A stretch of 55,018 nucleotides of DNA from Flavobacteriaceae bacterium CG_4_10_14_3_um_filter_33_47 (GTDB lineage Bacteria; Bacteroidota; Bacteroidia; Flavobacteriales; Flavobacteriaceae). Numbering within the stretch: position 1 is the stretch's first letter; every line of letters begins with the position of its first letter. The notes beneath the pieces are model-generated. The model was not told where the DNA came from. It made no database searches and saw only the letters and a program-made list of their open reading frames with translations. The translations under genes were made by a program, and so were the position numbers. Below are positions 24,406 through 33,241 of this stretch, one piece after another. The DNA is taken from the NCBI GenBank assembly GCA_002784145.1, contig PFKE01000154.1, forward strand, positions 1 through 55,018, given 5' to 3'.

Positions 24406-27147
24406 ATGGATAAATATTCTTTTCTTAACGCAGCTCACACTTCTTATTTTGCGGAGCTTTATGATCAATATTTACAAAACCCAGATACTGTTGAACCAAG
24501 TTGGCGCGCATTTTTTCAAGGGTATGATTTTGGTTCTGAGAGTTACGGACTTAATGGCGAAATTATAGATGGAGTTTCCACACAAATTCCTGAATACGTT
24601 CAAAAGGAATTTCAAGTTATAAGACTTATTGATGGGTATAGAACCAGAGGTCATTTATTTACAAGAACAAACCCTGTTAGGAGCAGAAGAACTTATGAAC
24701 CTTCATTAGATATTGAAAATTTTGGACTCTCTGAAAATGATTTAGATACGGTTTTTAATGCAGGAGAAGTTTTGGGTATAGGTGCACAACCGCTACGTGA
24801 AATTTTAGTTCATTTAAATAGAATTTACTGCAGTTCTATTGGCGTGGAGTATATGTACATAAGAAACCCTGACGTTATAAAATGGTTTCAAAATAAGCTC
24901 AATGTAAATGACAATCATCCAAACTATTCAGTTTCAGCAAAAAAATATATTCTTTCTAAATTAAATCAAGCCGTTAGTTTTGAAAACTTTCTGCAAACCA
25001 AATATGTTGGTCAAAAACGATTTTCGCTGGAAGGTGGAGAAAGTTTAATTCCCGCCATTAGTGTTGCCCTTATTAATGCTGTAGAATTATATGATGTAAA
25101 AGAATGTGTATTGGGAATGGCGCATCGCGGACGTTTAAATACTCTTGTAAATATTTTTAGAAAACCAATCAAAGAACTTTTTAGTGAGTTTGATGGTAAA
25201 GATTTTGAGGATGAAGATATTGATGGCGATGTAAAATATCATTTAGGATTAACCCTTGAAAAAACCTATCAAAACGGAAAGACTATCAGAATGAATTTGG
25301 TGCCTAACCCTTCACATTTAGAAACTGTTGCTTCAGTAGCAGAAGGGATAACACGAGCCAAAATTGATAATGATTATAATGGCGATGACTCCAAAATATT
25401 ACCCATTGTTGTACATGGTGATGCCGCCATTGCAGGACAAGGTATTGTTTATGAAGTTGCTCAAATGAGTCAGTTAAAAGGTTATAAAACCGGAGGCACC
25501 ATTCATATCGTGGTTAATAACCAAATTGGTTTCACAACTAATTATTTAGATGCGCGTTCAAGCACCTATTGTACCGATGTTGCTAAGGTTACATTATCAC
25601 CAGTTTTACATGTAAATGCTGATGACGCAGAAGCTGTTGTTCATGCAGTAGAATTGGCTTTAGATTATAGAATGCGTTATAAACGTGATGTTTATATAGA
25701 TTTACTAGGTTACAGAAAATATGGCCATAATGAAGGTGATGAGCCTCGTTTTACCCAACCAAAACTTTACAAAGAAATAGCTAAACACCCAAACCCATTT
25801 GATATATATTCTGATAAATTGATTTCAGAGAATACTTTAGATAAAGCATACATTAATTCAATCGTGGAAGAGTTTAAAGACATGATTGAAAGAGAATATG
25901 CCAAATCTAAAGAGGAACATAATTCAATTGTAAGAGAGTTTATGGAAGAGCGTTGGACAGGTTTCCAACGAAAAGGCGTTGAAGACATGCTTGAAACAGT
26001 TGATACAAGCTATCCAAAAGATAAACTTGAAAAGATTGCTACGGTAGTTTCAACCGTTCCGGAAGGGGTAAAGTTTTTAAGAAAAGCAGAAAAAATATTG
26101 GATGGTAGAGCATCCATGGTTTTTGAAAGTGATTCATTAGATTGGGGAATGGCTGAAACATTAGCTTATGGCAGCTTGTTGGAAGAAGGATTTAATGTAC
26201 GTATGTCTGGTCAAGATGTAGAACGCGGTACTTTCAGCCATCGACATGCTATCCTTAGAGACGAAATATCTGAAGAACGCATTAACTTATTAAATATCAA
26301 TCCTGCTAGCAAGGGTGAAATGTATATTTATAATTCCTTGTTGTCTGAATATGCTGTACTTGGTTTTGATTATGGATATGCTATGGCAAACCCAAATACT
26401 TTAACGCTTTGGGAAGCGCAATTTGGAGATTTTAGCAATGGTGCTCAAATTATTTTTGATCAATATTTATCGGTCGCAGAAGATAAATGGAAATCACAAA
26501 ACGGCATTGTTGTTTTGTTGCCTCATGGTTATGAAGGTCAAGGATCAGAGCATTCTTCTGCCAGAATGGAGCGTTTTTTACAATTATGTGGTGATGATAA
26601 TTTGACGGTTGCAGATTGTACTACACCAGCAAATATTTTCCATTTATTACGCAGACAAATGAAACGTGATTTCAGAAAACCATTAATCGTATTTACACCA
26701 AAAAGTTTATTGCGCCATCCTAAAGCCGTGTCTTCATTAAATGAATTGGTAAACGAGCAATTTAAAGAAGTCATTGATGATACCATACATCCAGAGCATG
26801 TAAAACGATTAGTGTTCTGCACAGGGAAGTTCTATTATGATTTATTGGCCGAACGCGAAACATTGAACAGAGAAGATGTTGCATTGGTTAGAATAGAACA
26901 ATTATTTCCCTTACATTTAGATAAGATACAACAAGTAATAAATCGTTATCCAAATGTTAAAGAATATGCTTGGGCTCAAGAAGAGCCAAAAAATATGGGA
27001 GCATGGTCTTTTATGGCGCAACGTATGGATTTAGTGAAATTAAATGTCATATCAAGGCCATACAATTCTGTTCCAGCTCCAGGCTCTAACACAAGAGATA
27101 AACAAAGACAGAAGCGAGTGATTGATACTGTTTTCGAAATACTTTAA
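24406..27147 (+). CDS. sucA: 2-oxoglutarate dehydrogenase E1 component
   Basis: 913 residues. The thiamine-dependent E1 of the 2-oxoglutarate dehydrogenase complex decarboxylates 2-oxoglutarate and hands succinyl groups to E2. The N-terminus begins with the SucA signature FLNAAHTSYFAELYDQY. AHRGRLNTL (near 238) and GDAAIAGQGIVYEVAQMS (near 338) contain the active-site histidine and ThDP/Mg residues; the C-terminal half has GQDVERGTFSHRHA and GYEGQGSEHSSAR. sucB follows after 45 bases. A TATTTTTG box lies at 24358-24365, about 40 bases upstream. Confidence 0.97.
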   Translation: MDKYSFLNAAHTSYFAELYDQYLQNPDTVEPSWRAFFQGYDFGSESYGLNGEIIDGVSTQIPEYVQKEFQVIRLIDGYRTRGHLFTRTNPVRSRRTYEPSLDIENFGLSENDLDTVFNAGEVLGIGAQPLREILVHLNRIYCSSIGVEYMYIRNPDVIKWFQNKLNVNDNHPNYSVSAKKYILSKLNQAVSFENFLQTKYVGQKRFSLEGGESLIPAISVALINAVELYDVKECVLGMAHRGRLNTLVNIFRKPIKELFSEFDGKDFEDEDIDGDVKYHLGLTLEKTYQNGKTIRMNLVPNPSHLETVASVAEGITRAKIDNDYNGDDSKILPIVVHGDAAIAGQGIVYEVAQMSQLKGYKTGGTIHIVVNNQIGFTTNYLDARSSTYCTDVAKVTLSPVLHVNADDAEAVVHAVELALDYRMRYKRDVYIDLLGYRKYGHNEGDEPRFTQPKLYKEIAKHPNPFDIYSDKLISENTLDKAYINSIVEEFKDMIEREYAKSKEEHNSIVREFMEERWTGFQRKGVEDMLETVDTSYPKDKLEKIATVVSTVPEGVKFLRKAEKILDGRASMVFESDSLDWGMAETLAYGSLLEEGFNVRMSGQDVERGTFSHRHAILRDEISEERINLLNINPASKGEMYIYNSLLSEYAVLGFDYGYAMANPNTLTLWEAQFGDFSNGAQIIFDQYLSVAEDKWKSQNGIVVLLPHGYEGQGSEHSSARMERFLQLCGDDNLTVADCTTPANIFHLLRRQMKRDFRKPLIVFTPKSLLRHPKAVSSLNELVNEQFKEVIDDTIHPEHVKRLVFCTGKFYYDLLAERETLNREDVALVRIEQLFPLHLDKIQQVINRYPNVKEYAWAQEEPKNMGAWSFMAQRMDLVKLNVISRPYNSVPAPGSNTRDKQRQKRVIDTVFEIL

Positions 27148-27192
27148 ACAAGATAACGAGGATTCAACAAAGAAAAAATTAAAATTCAAAGA

Positions 27193-28407
27193 ATGATTTT
27201 AGAAATGAAAGTCCCTTCTCCAGGGGAATCTATAAAAGAAGTAGAAATTGCTACTTGGTTAGTTCAAGATGGTGATTATGTAGAAAAAGACCAAGCAATT
27301 GCTGAGGTTGATAGTGATAAAGCAACCCTTGAGCTTCCAGCAGAAGCCAGTGGAATCATTACATTAAAAGCAGAAGAAGGCGATGCCGTTGCGGTTGGAG
27401 CGGTTGTGTGCTTAATTGATACCAGTGCAGCAAAACCAGAAGGAGCTGCACCAAAGGAAGAAAAGAAATCTGAAACGCCCAAGGCAGAAACTCCTAAATC
27501 TGCTCCAGTTGAAACGGAGGCAAAAACCTATGCAACAGGCAGTGCTAGTCCAGCAGCAAAAAAGATTCTTGCAGAAAAAGGTATCGGGGCCTCTGAGGTA
27601 AAAGGCACAGGAAAAGATGGAAGAGTTACCAAAGACGATGCTGTAAATGCAGTGCCATCTATGGGAACACCAACTGGAGGAAACCGAGGTGCCACTAGAA
27701 CAAAATTATCTTTGCTACGGCGTAAAGTAGCAGAGCGATTGGTTGAGGCCAAAAATACAACGGCCATGTTAACAACCTTTAATGAAGTTGATATGTCTCC
27801 TATTTTTGCGTTGAGAAATCAATATAAAGAAGACTTTAAAACGAAACATGGTCTTAGTTTAGGCTTTATGAGTTTCTTTTCATTAGCGGTTGTAAGAGCT
27901 TTAAAAATGTATCCAGCAGTTAACTCAATGATTGATGAAAAGGAAATGATTACCTATGATTTTTGTGATATAAGCATTGCCGTATCAGGCCCTAAAGGAC
28001 TTATGGTGCCAGTTATGAGAAATGTAGAAAACATGACCTTTAGAGGTGTTGAAGCTGAGGTTAAGCGTTTAGCGCTTCGTGCCAGAGATGGTCAAATTAC
28101 GGTTGATGAAATGACAGGGGGTACCTTTACCATATCCAATGGAGGTGTTTTTGGAAGTATGTTGTCTACACCCATTATTAATCCACCTCAAAGCGGAATT
28201 CTAGGCATGCATAATATTGTAGAGCGTCCTGTTGCTATTGATGGTAAGGTAGAAATTCGCCCTATTATGTTTGTAGCATTGTCTTACGATCACAGAATAA
28301 TTGATGGTAAAGAAAGTGTAGGGTTTTTAGTAGCTGTTAAAGAAGCCTTAGAAAATCCAATAGAATTGTTAATGAATAAAGACGTAAGAAAAGCTCTAGA
28401 ACTTTAA
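27193..28407 (+). CDS. sucB: 2-oxoglutarate dehydrogenase E2 (dihydrolipoamide succinyltransferase)
   Basis: 404 residues with three parts. A lipoyl domain (1-75) has the lipoylated lysine K43 in [11 protein letters not shown]. An Ala/Pro/Lys linker is followed by a peripheral subunit-binding domain (about 118-152, [13 protein letters not shown] and [10 protein letters not shown]). The catalytic acetyltransferase-fold domain has [12 protein letters not shown] (active-site His near 365). It transfers succinyl groups to CoA and forms the core of the complex with SucA and E3 (E3 not in window). Ends with a terminator at 28431. Confidence 0.97.
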   Translation: MILEMKVPSPGESIKEVEIATWLVQDGDYVEKDQAIAEVDSDKATLELPAEASGIITLKAEEGDAVAVGAVVCLIDTSAAKPEGAAPKEEKKSETPKAETPKSAPVETEAKTYATGSASPAAKKILAEKGIGASEVKGTGKDGRVTKDDAVNAVPSMGTPTGGNRGATRTKLSLLRRKVAERLVEAKNTTAMLTTFNEVDMSPIFALRNQYKEDFKTKHGLSLGFMSFFSLAVVRALKMYPAVNSMIDEKEMITYDFCDISIAVSGPKGLMVPVMRNVENMTFRGVEAEVKRLALRARDGQITVDEMTGGTFTISNGGVFGSMLSTPIINPPQSGILGMHNIVERPVAIDGKVEIRPIMFVALSYDHRIIDGKESVGFLVAVKEALENPIELLMNKDVRKALEL

Positions 28408-28430
28408 GGTTAATGTTAATACATATAATA

Positions 28431-28468
28431 AAAAAAAGATAGCTTTATCAAAAGCTATCTTTTTTTTT
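28431..28468. terminator. terminator after sucB (bidirectional)
   Basis: A 16-bp stem AAAAAAAGATAGCTTT with its complement, loop ATC, and U-tracts on both strands. It serves sucA-sucB on the plus strand and would also end a transcript of the small gene at 28488-28589 on the minus strand. Confidence 0.88.
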
Positions 28469-28487
28469 AAAAATCATGTAACTAAAA

Positions 28488-28589
28488 CTAAAAAAAATTA
28501 ACAATAACATTAATTGCAATAACAAGAATAATTAATAAAACTAAACTAACTGTAAAATATTTATCGAGCTTGTTTGTATTGTTTTTCAT
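28488..28589 (-). CDS. 33-residue single-TM protein (candidate)
   Basis: ATG at 28589 opens 33 codons: a polar N-terminus (MKNNTNKLDKYF), then about 20 hydrophobic residues (TVSLVLLIILVIAINVIVNFF) to the TAG. A short hydrophilic head and one membrane span are typical of small membrane proteins. It is bounded downstream by the bidirectional terminator and upstream by two hairpins (28646-28695). This 350-bp gap between sucB and the response regulator has no other gene. No homologue recognised; it may be fortuitous. Confidence 0.4.
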   Translation of the reverse strand: MKNNTNKLDKYFTVSLVLLIILVIAINVIVNFF

Positions 28590-28645
28590 AATATATAATT
28601 ATAGGCAGTTTTGGGTTTATAACTAATTATTAAGATTAATTGAAA

Positions 28646-28695
28646 ACTCTGTGCCATTACAACACAGAGTCTTCGCAAAATTCTCCCTAAGAATT
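28646..28695 (-). promoter_or_regulatory. two hairpins upstream of the 33-residue gene
   Basis: ACTCTGTG/CACAGAGT (28646-28653 / 28663-28670) forms an 8-bp stem with a 9-nt loop. AATTCT/AGAATT (28679-28684 / 28690-28695) forms a second around CCCTA. Both would lie in the leader of a minus-strand transcript leading into 28589. Purpose unknown. Confidence 0.35.
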
Positions 28696-28735
28696 AATTA
28701 ATAGCACAGTAAAGATACAAGGAAGATTTCTATTA

Positions 28736-28761
28736 AAAAATACGCACTTGTGCGTATTTTT
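28736..28761 (-). terminator. terminator after the LuxR-type regulator
   Basis: AAAAATACGCAC/GTGCGTATTTTT, a 12-bp stem with a two-base loop, begins at the stop codon of the regulator and ends in a T-tract on the minus strand. It is nearly symmetrical and could act in both directions. Confidence 0.85.
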
Positions 28762-29387
28762 CATAAAAGTTCTCGATTTAAATTTGCCCATACAGATAAT
28801 GAGCTAGGTTTATTTTCTAAATTAAGTTTAGCAATGATATGGCTTCTGTGTTTATGGATAGTTTTAACAGCTACAGATAATTCTTTGGCTATTTCTTGGC
28901 TGGTTTTATTCTCTGCTATGAGGGAAAGCACTTTGCGTTCTGTTTTCGTCAAAGATTGAATGGTATCGTCGGATGGATGATTGGTTTCTAAAAAATCCTT
29001 TAAGTCTTCACTAAAATATGGTTTTCCTTTTAAAACATTTTCAATACAAATTTCAATCTCTTCAATGGCAAATTCTTTTAAAATATAGCCATATACATTA
29101 AATTCCTTTGCTTTTTGGTATAATTCTTCTTCTTTATCAAAGGTTATTAAAATAATTTTAGTTTTAACATTATTTTTTTTACAATCTTCTGCAATTTCTA
29201 AACCTGTTTTATAAGGCATTCTTATGTCTAGAATCGCAATGTTTGGTTTTAATTTTATAATAAGATGATAGGCGGTATTGCCATCTTCAGCAATTCCAAC
29301 AATATTAAACCCTTTTGAAGTTAAAAAATCACTCAAACCACGTAACATGAGAGGATGATCATCTGCTATTACAATATTGGTAGCCAT
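28761..29387 (-). CDS. NarL/LuxR-type response regulator
   Basis: 208 residues. Receiver domain 1-120 with acidic pocket D9/D10, phospho-acceptor D54 (AILDIRMP) and conserved lysine in ILKEFAIEE. A C-terminal LuxR HTH (about 140-205) contains LTKTERKVLSLIAENKTSQEI and KTIHKHRSHI. It should bind DNA as a phosphorylated dimer. No histidine kinase is adjacent, so it is an orphan here; in Bacteroidota such regulators often pair with distant TPR-type kinases. A gene for an aspartic protease precedes it on the same strand. Confidence 0.93.
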   Translation of the reverse strand: MATNIVIADDHPLMLRGLSDFLTSKGFNIVGIAEDGNTAYHLIIKLKPNIAILDIRMPYKTGLEIAEDCKKNNVKTKIILITFDKEEELYQKAKEFNVYGYILKEFAIEEIEICIENVLKGKPYFSEDLKDFLETNHPSDDTIQSLTKTERKVLSLIAENKTSQEIAKELSVAVKTIHKHRSHIIAKLNLENKPSSLSVWANLNRELL

Positions 29388-29440
29388 TATTAATTTTAGG
29401 GATATAAAAATTTGTTTAAGTATAAAAAAGATAAACTTTT

Positions 29441-29881
29441 TTATTGTTTTAAATATAAGTATTTCTTTTCATAATCAATAACTGCTTTGGCCTTCTTTAA
29501 AATGTCTGCGCCAATAATGCCATCAACAGGCTTTGAGTTATGATTTATTAAAGCTGTATTAACATGAGTAAGATTAAATAAGATTAAAATGACATTGTCT
29601 TTTTTCCATGAACCAATTTTTATGTCATTCTTTTTGGAAATTTTGGTTTCCATATCCACAGCACCGGCACCAGAAGCTTTTATTAAAGATTCCTTCGCAT
29701 TCAGTTTAAAGGTATGAATGCCTTCAAACCCAACACAAGAACTGGAAGCACCCGTATCTAAAATAAACAGGCCATTAACACCATTAATGGTTGCTTTTAT
29801 TTCAAAATGATTGGTCTTAGCAAGGTTAAGTTTTACTTTGGTATAACCTTTTTCAAGCAGGAATTGATTTAGAGACGGCAT
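29441..29881 (-). CDS. retropepsin-like aspartic protease (clan AA)
   Basis: 146 residues. FILDTGASSSCV puts the catalytic aspartate at D42, followed by the family's second motif PVDGIIGADIL near residue 120, where retroviral-type proteases have their hydrophobic-hydrophobic-G segment. The single DTG means it must dimerise to be active. No signal peptide or TM is visible, so it should be cytoplasmic unless tethered by a partner. Single gene, 53 bp upstream of the response regulator on the same strand, possibly co-transcribed. Confidence 0.82.
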   Translation of the reverse strand: MPSLNQFLLEKGYTKVKLNLAKTNHFEIKATINGVNGLFILDTGASSSCVGFEGIHTFKLNAKESLIKASGAGAVDMETKISKKNDIKIGSWKKDNVILILFNLTHVNTALINHNSKPVDGIIGADILKKAKAVIDYEKKYLYLKQ

Positions 29882-29937
29882 CTAATTTGTTTTTAACAAA
29901 TATACTCATGTAAAACAATTATTTTTGTTAAGGTTTA

Positions 29938-29970
29938 ATGATTATAAATTTTTTAACAGCATCTAAGTGA
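29938..29970 (+). CDS. possible 10-codon leader peptide before tatD
   Basis: ATG at 29938 reads ten codons (MIINFLTASK) to a TGA that overlaps the GTG start of tatD by four bases (GTGA). A TATTTTTG box at 29920-29927 ends ten bases before the ATG. It may couple translation to the weak GTG start, or be chance. Confidence 0.3.
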   Translation: MIINFLTASK

Positions 29971-30734
29971 TAATAACAGATACTCATACCCATTTATATA
30001 GTGAAGCGTTTGATGAAGACAGAAAAGAAATGATAGAAAGGGCTATTCAATCAAATGTGACTAGATTTTTTATTCCAGCCATAGATTCAACCTATACAGA
30101 ATCTATGCTTCAATTAGAAAAAGATTTTCCAGGCCATATGTTTTTAATGATGGGTCTGCATCCAACACATGTGAAGGAAAACTTTAAAGAAGAGTTAAAG
30201 CATGTAGAAACCATGCTAAACAGTAGAACGTTTTATGCTGTTGGAGAAATTGGAATTGATTTGTATTGGGATATCGCTACCTTGCAAATTCAACAAGAAG
30301 CATTTAAGCATCAAATTAAATTGGCAAAACAGCATAAATTGCCTATTGTTATTCACAGTAGAGAGTCTTTTGATGAAATTTTTGAGATTCTTGAAGACGA
30401 AAAAGGAGATGATTTATTTGGAATATTTCATTGTTTTAGCGGAAATTTAAAACAAGCCCAGCAAGCTATTTCATACCAAATGAAGTTGGGAATTGGAGGT
30501 GTGGCAACTTTTAAAAACGGAAAAATTGATCAGTTTTTAAATCAGATTGATTTAAAGCATATGGTGTTAGAAACAGATGCACCTTATTTAGCACCTGCAC
30601 CATTTAGAGGCAAACGTAATGAAAGTTCATACCTTATTAAAGTATTGGAAAAGCTCTCCATAATATATAACAAACCTATAGAAGACATTGCAGCAATAAC
30701 CACTCAAAACTCAAAAGACATCTTTAATATATAG
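29967..30734 (+). CDS. tatD: TatD-family metal-dependent hydrolase (DNase)
   Basis: 255 residues, GTG start at 29967. The start cannot be later because the metal-binding TDTHTHLY (H7, H9) is at the very N-terminus. Other metal and active-site residues: E in AVGEIGIDLYW, H in IVIHSRES, H in FHCFSGN, D in LETDAPYLAP. TatD enzymes are TIM-barrel two-metal nucleases acting on DNA ends and damaged DNA. Four codon-bases overlap a possible 10-codon leader peptide. ansA begins three bases after its stop. Confidence 0.9.
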   Translation: MIITDTHTHLYSEAFDEDRKEMIERAIQSNVTRFFIPAIDSTYTESMLQLEKDFPGHMFLMMGLHPTHVKENFKEELKHVETMLNSRTFYAVGEIGIDLYWDIATLQIQQEAFKHQIKLAKQHKLPIVIHSRESFDEIFEILEDEKGDDLFGIFHCFSGNLKQAQQAISYQMKLGIGGVATFKNGKIDQFLNQIDLKHMVLETDAPYLAPAPFRGKRNESSYLIKVLEKLSIIYNKPIEDIAAITTQNSKDIFNI

Positions 30735-30737
30735 ATT

Positions 30738-31769
30738 ATGATAAAGCCAAAACCAAACATATTCCTTATCTACACCGGTGGAACCATAGGAATGATAAAA
30801 GACTCAAAAACAGGAGTTCTTAAGGCTTTCGATTTTAAAAATCTTTTAAAACGAATTCCAGAATTACAATTATTAGATTGTAACATAGAAACGGTTTCGT
30901 TTAGCGCTCCCATTGATTCCAGTAACATGAATCCTGTTTATTGGGTTCAAATAGCTGAAATTATAGAGTCAAATTATCATAATTTCGATGGATTTGTAGT
31001 ACTTCATGGAAGTGACACCATGAGTTATTCGGCTTCAGCATTAAGCTTTATGTTGGAAAACTTGGCAAAGCCAGTTGTTTTTACAGGATCACAGTTGCCC
31101 ATAGGAGATTTAAGAACCGATGCCAAAGAAAATTTAATTACTTCCATACAAGTGGCTTCTTTACAGCATTTAAATAAACCCATCATAAGAGAGGTCTGTT
31201 TGTATTTTGAATATAAATTATACAGAGGTAATAGAACAACAAAAATTAATGCCGAACACTTTAAAGCATTTGCTTCATTAAATTATCCGGATTTGGCAGA
31301 ATCTGGAGTCCACTTAAAAGTAAATCATGACTATTTGTTAAAGCCTAATTTAAAAAAAGCACTCATAGTCCATAAACATTTGGACACTAATATTGCATTG
31401 GTAAAATTATACCCAGGAATTTCAGAAAGTGTATTAAAAAGTATATTAAATACACCCAATTTAAAAGGGGTTATTTTAGAAACCTATGGCGCGGGTAATT
31501 GCACAACAGAAAAATGGTTTATCAATTTGTTAAAAGAAACCATAACAAAAGGTGTCCATATCATCAATATTACGCAATGTTCTGGCGGAAGTGTTAGCAT
31601 GGGACATTATGAAACCAGTGTAAAATTAAAGAAAATTGGTGTTATTTCAGGAAAAGACATCACCACAGAGGCTGCAATTAGCAAATTAATGTACTTGTTA
31701 GGAAATAATATGTCTTCTAAAAGGTTCAAAACCATGTATGAAACATCTCTACGTGGAGAAATGTCTTAA
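30738..31769 (+). CDS. ansA: type I L-asparaginase
   Basis: 343 residues. The nucleophile threonine is in LIYTGGTIGM (T13), and the second catalytic triad is HGSDTMSYSASALSFML (T94, D93) with the lysine further on (DLRTDAKENL). No signal peptide, hence a cytoplasmic type I enzyme that converts asparagine to aspartate and ammonia. Three bases after tatD, as in many Bacteroidota, so the two form an operon. A weak A/T-rich hairpin near 31788-31808 may terminate it ahead of the tRNA gene. Confidence 0.92.
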   Translation: MIKPKPNIFLIYTGGTIGMIKDSKTGVLKAFDFKNLLKRIPELQLLDCNIETVSFSAPIDSSNMNPVYWVQIAEIIESNYHNFDGFVVLHGSDTMSYSASALSFMLENLAKPVVFTGSQLPIGDLRTDAKENLITSIQVASLQHLNKPIIREVCLYFEYKLYRGNRTTKINAEHFKAFASLNYPDLAESGVHLKVNHDYLLKPNLKKALIVHKHLDTNIALVKLYPGISESVLKSILNTPNLKGVILETYGAGNCTTEKWFINLLKETITKGVHIINITQCSGGSVSMGHYETSVKLKKIGVISGKDITTEAAISKLMYLLGNNMSSKRFKTMYETSLRGEMS

Positions 31770-31844
31770 AATTAACGTATAAAGTTTTAAACTTCAAGTT
31801 TTTTTTTGTTATTTGAACCCCTGTAATTAAGGTTTATAAATTAC

Positions 31845-31932
31845 AGAGAGGTGGCCGAGTGGTCGAAGGCGCACGCCTGGAAAGTGTGTATACGCCAAAA
31901 GCGTATCGAGGGTTCGAATCCCTTCCTCTCTG
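31845..31932 (+). tRNA. tRNA-Ser(GGA)
   Basis: 88 nt. Acceptor arm AGAGAGG/CCTCTCT with discriminator G; D arm GGCCGAGTGGTCGAAGGC; anticodon stem CACGC/GTGTG around CTGGAAA, anticodon GGA; long variable arm TACGC-CAAAA-GCGTA typical of serine tRNAs; T loop TTCGAAT. CCA is not encoded. It reads UCC and UCU codons. Confidence 0.97.
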
Positions 31933-32005
31933 CTGATATTTTTATTTTTAATTACTTTTTTTTTATATCTTTAACACTTTAACTAATAAAATTAAGATCT
32001 AGAAC

Positions 32006-32776
32006 ATGAAAAGATTATTTTCTATCCTTGCCATTGCAGGAATGATGGCATTCGGAACTGTTAATGCAGCTACAAATGCAACAACTACAGCTTCAACAAC
32101 TGTAACCAGTATGACCCAAGAAGATGATGCAGCTCCTGCAGAAGAACTTGGATTTCATCAAGAATTAAAAAAACGTTTTATTGAAGGAGGTCCAGGCTTC
32201 ATGGGAATCGTATTACTCTGTTTAATACTTGGATTAGCAATTGCAATTGAAAGAATTATCTTTTTAAACCTTTCAACTACCAACACAAAAAAATTAACTT
32301 CAGATGTTGAAGAAGCTTTAGTTTCTGGTGGCGTTGATGCTGCCAAAGAAGTTTGCCGTAACACAAAAGGACCTGTGGCCTCTATTTACTATCAAGGATT
32401 GGATAGAACAGACGAAGGTTTAGATGCTGTTGAAAAAGCAGTAGTTGCTTATGGTGGTGTTCAAATGGGACAATTAGAGAAAAATGTTTCTTGGATTTCA
32501 TTATTTATCGCTTTAGCACCTATGTTAGGGTTCATGGGAACTGTAATTGGTATGATTCAAGCATTTGATAAAATTGAAGCAGCTGGAGATATGCAACCAT
32601 CACTTGTTGCCGGAGGTATTAAAGTAGCCCTTTTAACAACCGTATTTGGTTTAGTTGTTGCTATTATACTTCAAATTTTCTATAATTATATTATTGCTAA
32701 AATTGATAGTATTGTTAACGATATGGAAGATGCTTCTATTACATTAATGGATTTACTAATCAGACAAAAAAAGTAA
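32006..32776 (+). CDS. exbB: MotA/TolQ/ExbB proton channel family protein
   Basis: 256 residues: a cleavable-looking N-terminus (MKRLFSILAIAGMMAFGTVNA) and low-complexity T/A-rich linker, as in Bacteroidota ExbB. TM1 is near 55-75 (IVLLCLILGLAIAIERI). The TM2/TM3 pair contains SLFIALAPMLGFMGTVIGMIQAF and LLTTVFGLVVAIILQIF. ExbB pentamers with ExbD use the proton gradient to energise TonB. Followed by a 4-TM protein, two ExbD genes and a porin-like gene. It can drive the TonB-dependent barrels in this window (11044, 38828). Confidence 0.92.
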   Translation: MKRLFSILAIAGMMAFGTVNAATNATTTASTTVTSMTQEDDAAPAEELGFHQELKKRFIEGGPGFMGIVLLCLILGLAIAIERIIFLNLSTTNTKKLTSDVEEALVSGGVDAAKEVCRNTKGPVASIYYQGLDRTDEGLDAVEKAVVAYGGVQMGQLEKNVSWISLFIALAPMLGFMGTVIGMIQAFDKIEAAGDMQPSLVAGGIKVALLTTVFGLVVAIILQIFYNYIIAKIDSIVNDMEDASITLMDLLIRQKK

Positions 32777-32798
32777 TAATCTAAAACACACCTTTACA

Positions 32799-33236
32799 AT
32801 GAAAAAATTATCAACTATATTAGTTGGAATTGTAGGCATTCTTTCAATCATCTTCCTTGTTATGATTATAGGAACAGGTGATGATGCGATTAAGGCAGGC
32901 GAATCTAGTGGCGCAGTTAATACATTCATGTATATTGCTTATGCCATTTTAATCGTTACCATTGCCTTGGTTCTTCTATTTACTTTAAAAGGACTGTTTA
33001 CAAATTCAGCTACATTAAAAAGCACCCTTTTAGGAGTAGGCGCTTTTCTAGTAGTATTAATTATAGCCTATGTAGTTTCTGGTGGCGATACCAGAGAATA
33101 TTTATATGGTGGTTCGCCTGCAACGGTAGGACAATCTCACATGGTAGGAGCAGGACTTGTAGCCTTTTATATTTTAATGGTTACATCCATTGTTGTCATG
33201 TTATTATCAAGTGTAAAAAAATTATTTAATAAATAA
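32799..33236 (+). CDS. four-TM membrane protein between exbB and exbD
   Basis: 145 residues with four hydrophobic segments (about 5-25, 44-65, 77-96, 116-138). Between TM3 and TM4 is a short polar loop (GDTREYLYGGSPATVGQSH). A protein of this size and place sits between ExbB and ExbD in many Bacteroidota. It is probably part of the motor complex, but no domain function is known. Gaps of 22 and 5 bases to neighbours show one operon. Confidence 0.7.
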   Translation: MKKLSTILVGIVGILSIIFLVMIIGTGDDAIKAGESSGAVNTFMYIAYAILIVTIALVLLFTLKGLFTNSATLKSTLLGVGAFLVVLIIAYVVSGGDTREYLYGGSPATVGQSHMVGAGLVAFYILMVTSIVVMLLSSVKKLFNK

Positions 33237-33241
33237 ACATT

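Noticed and set aside
28431-28468. Hairpin after sucB as an operator.
   Set aside because: Long U-tracts on both sides and position right after the operon make it a terminator.
28680-28689. ATTCTCCCTA resembles the AAGGGAGAAT box beside the cassette palindromes.
   Set aside because: Here it is part of its own AATTCT/AGAATT hairpin and no palindrome AATCAGCGCTGATT is near; the likeness is probably chance.
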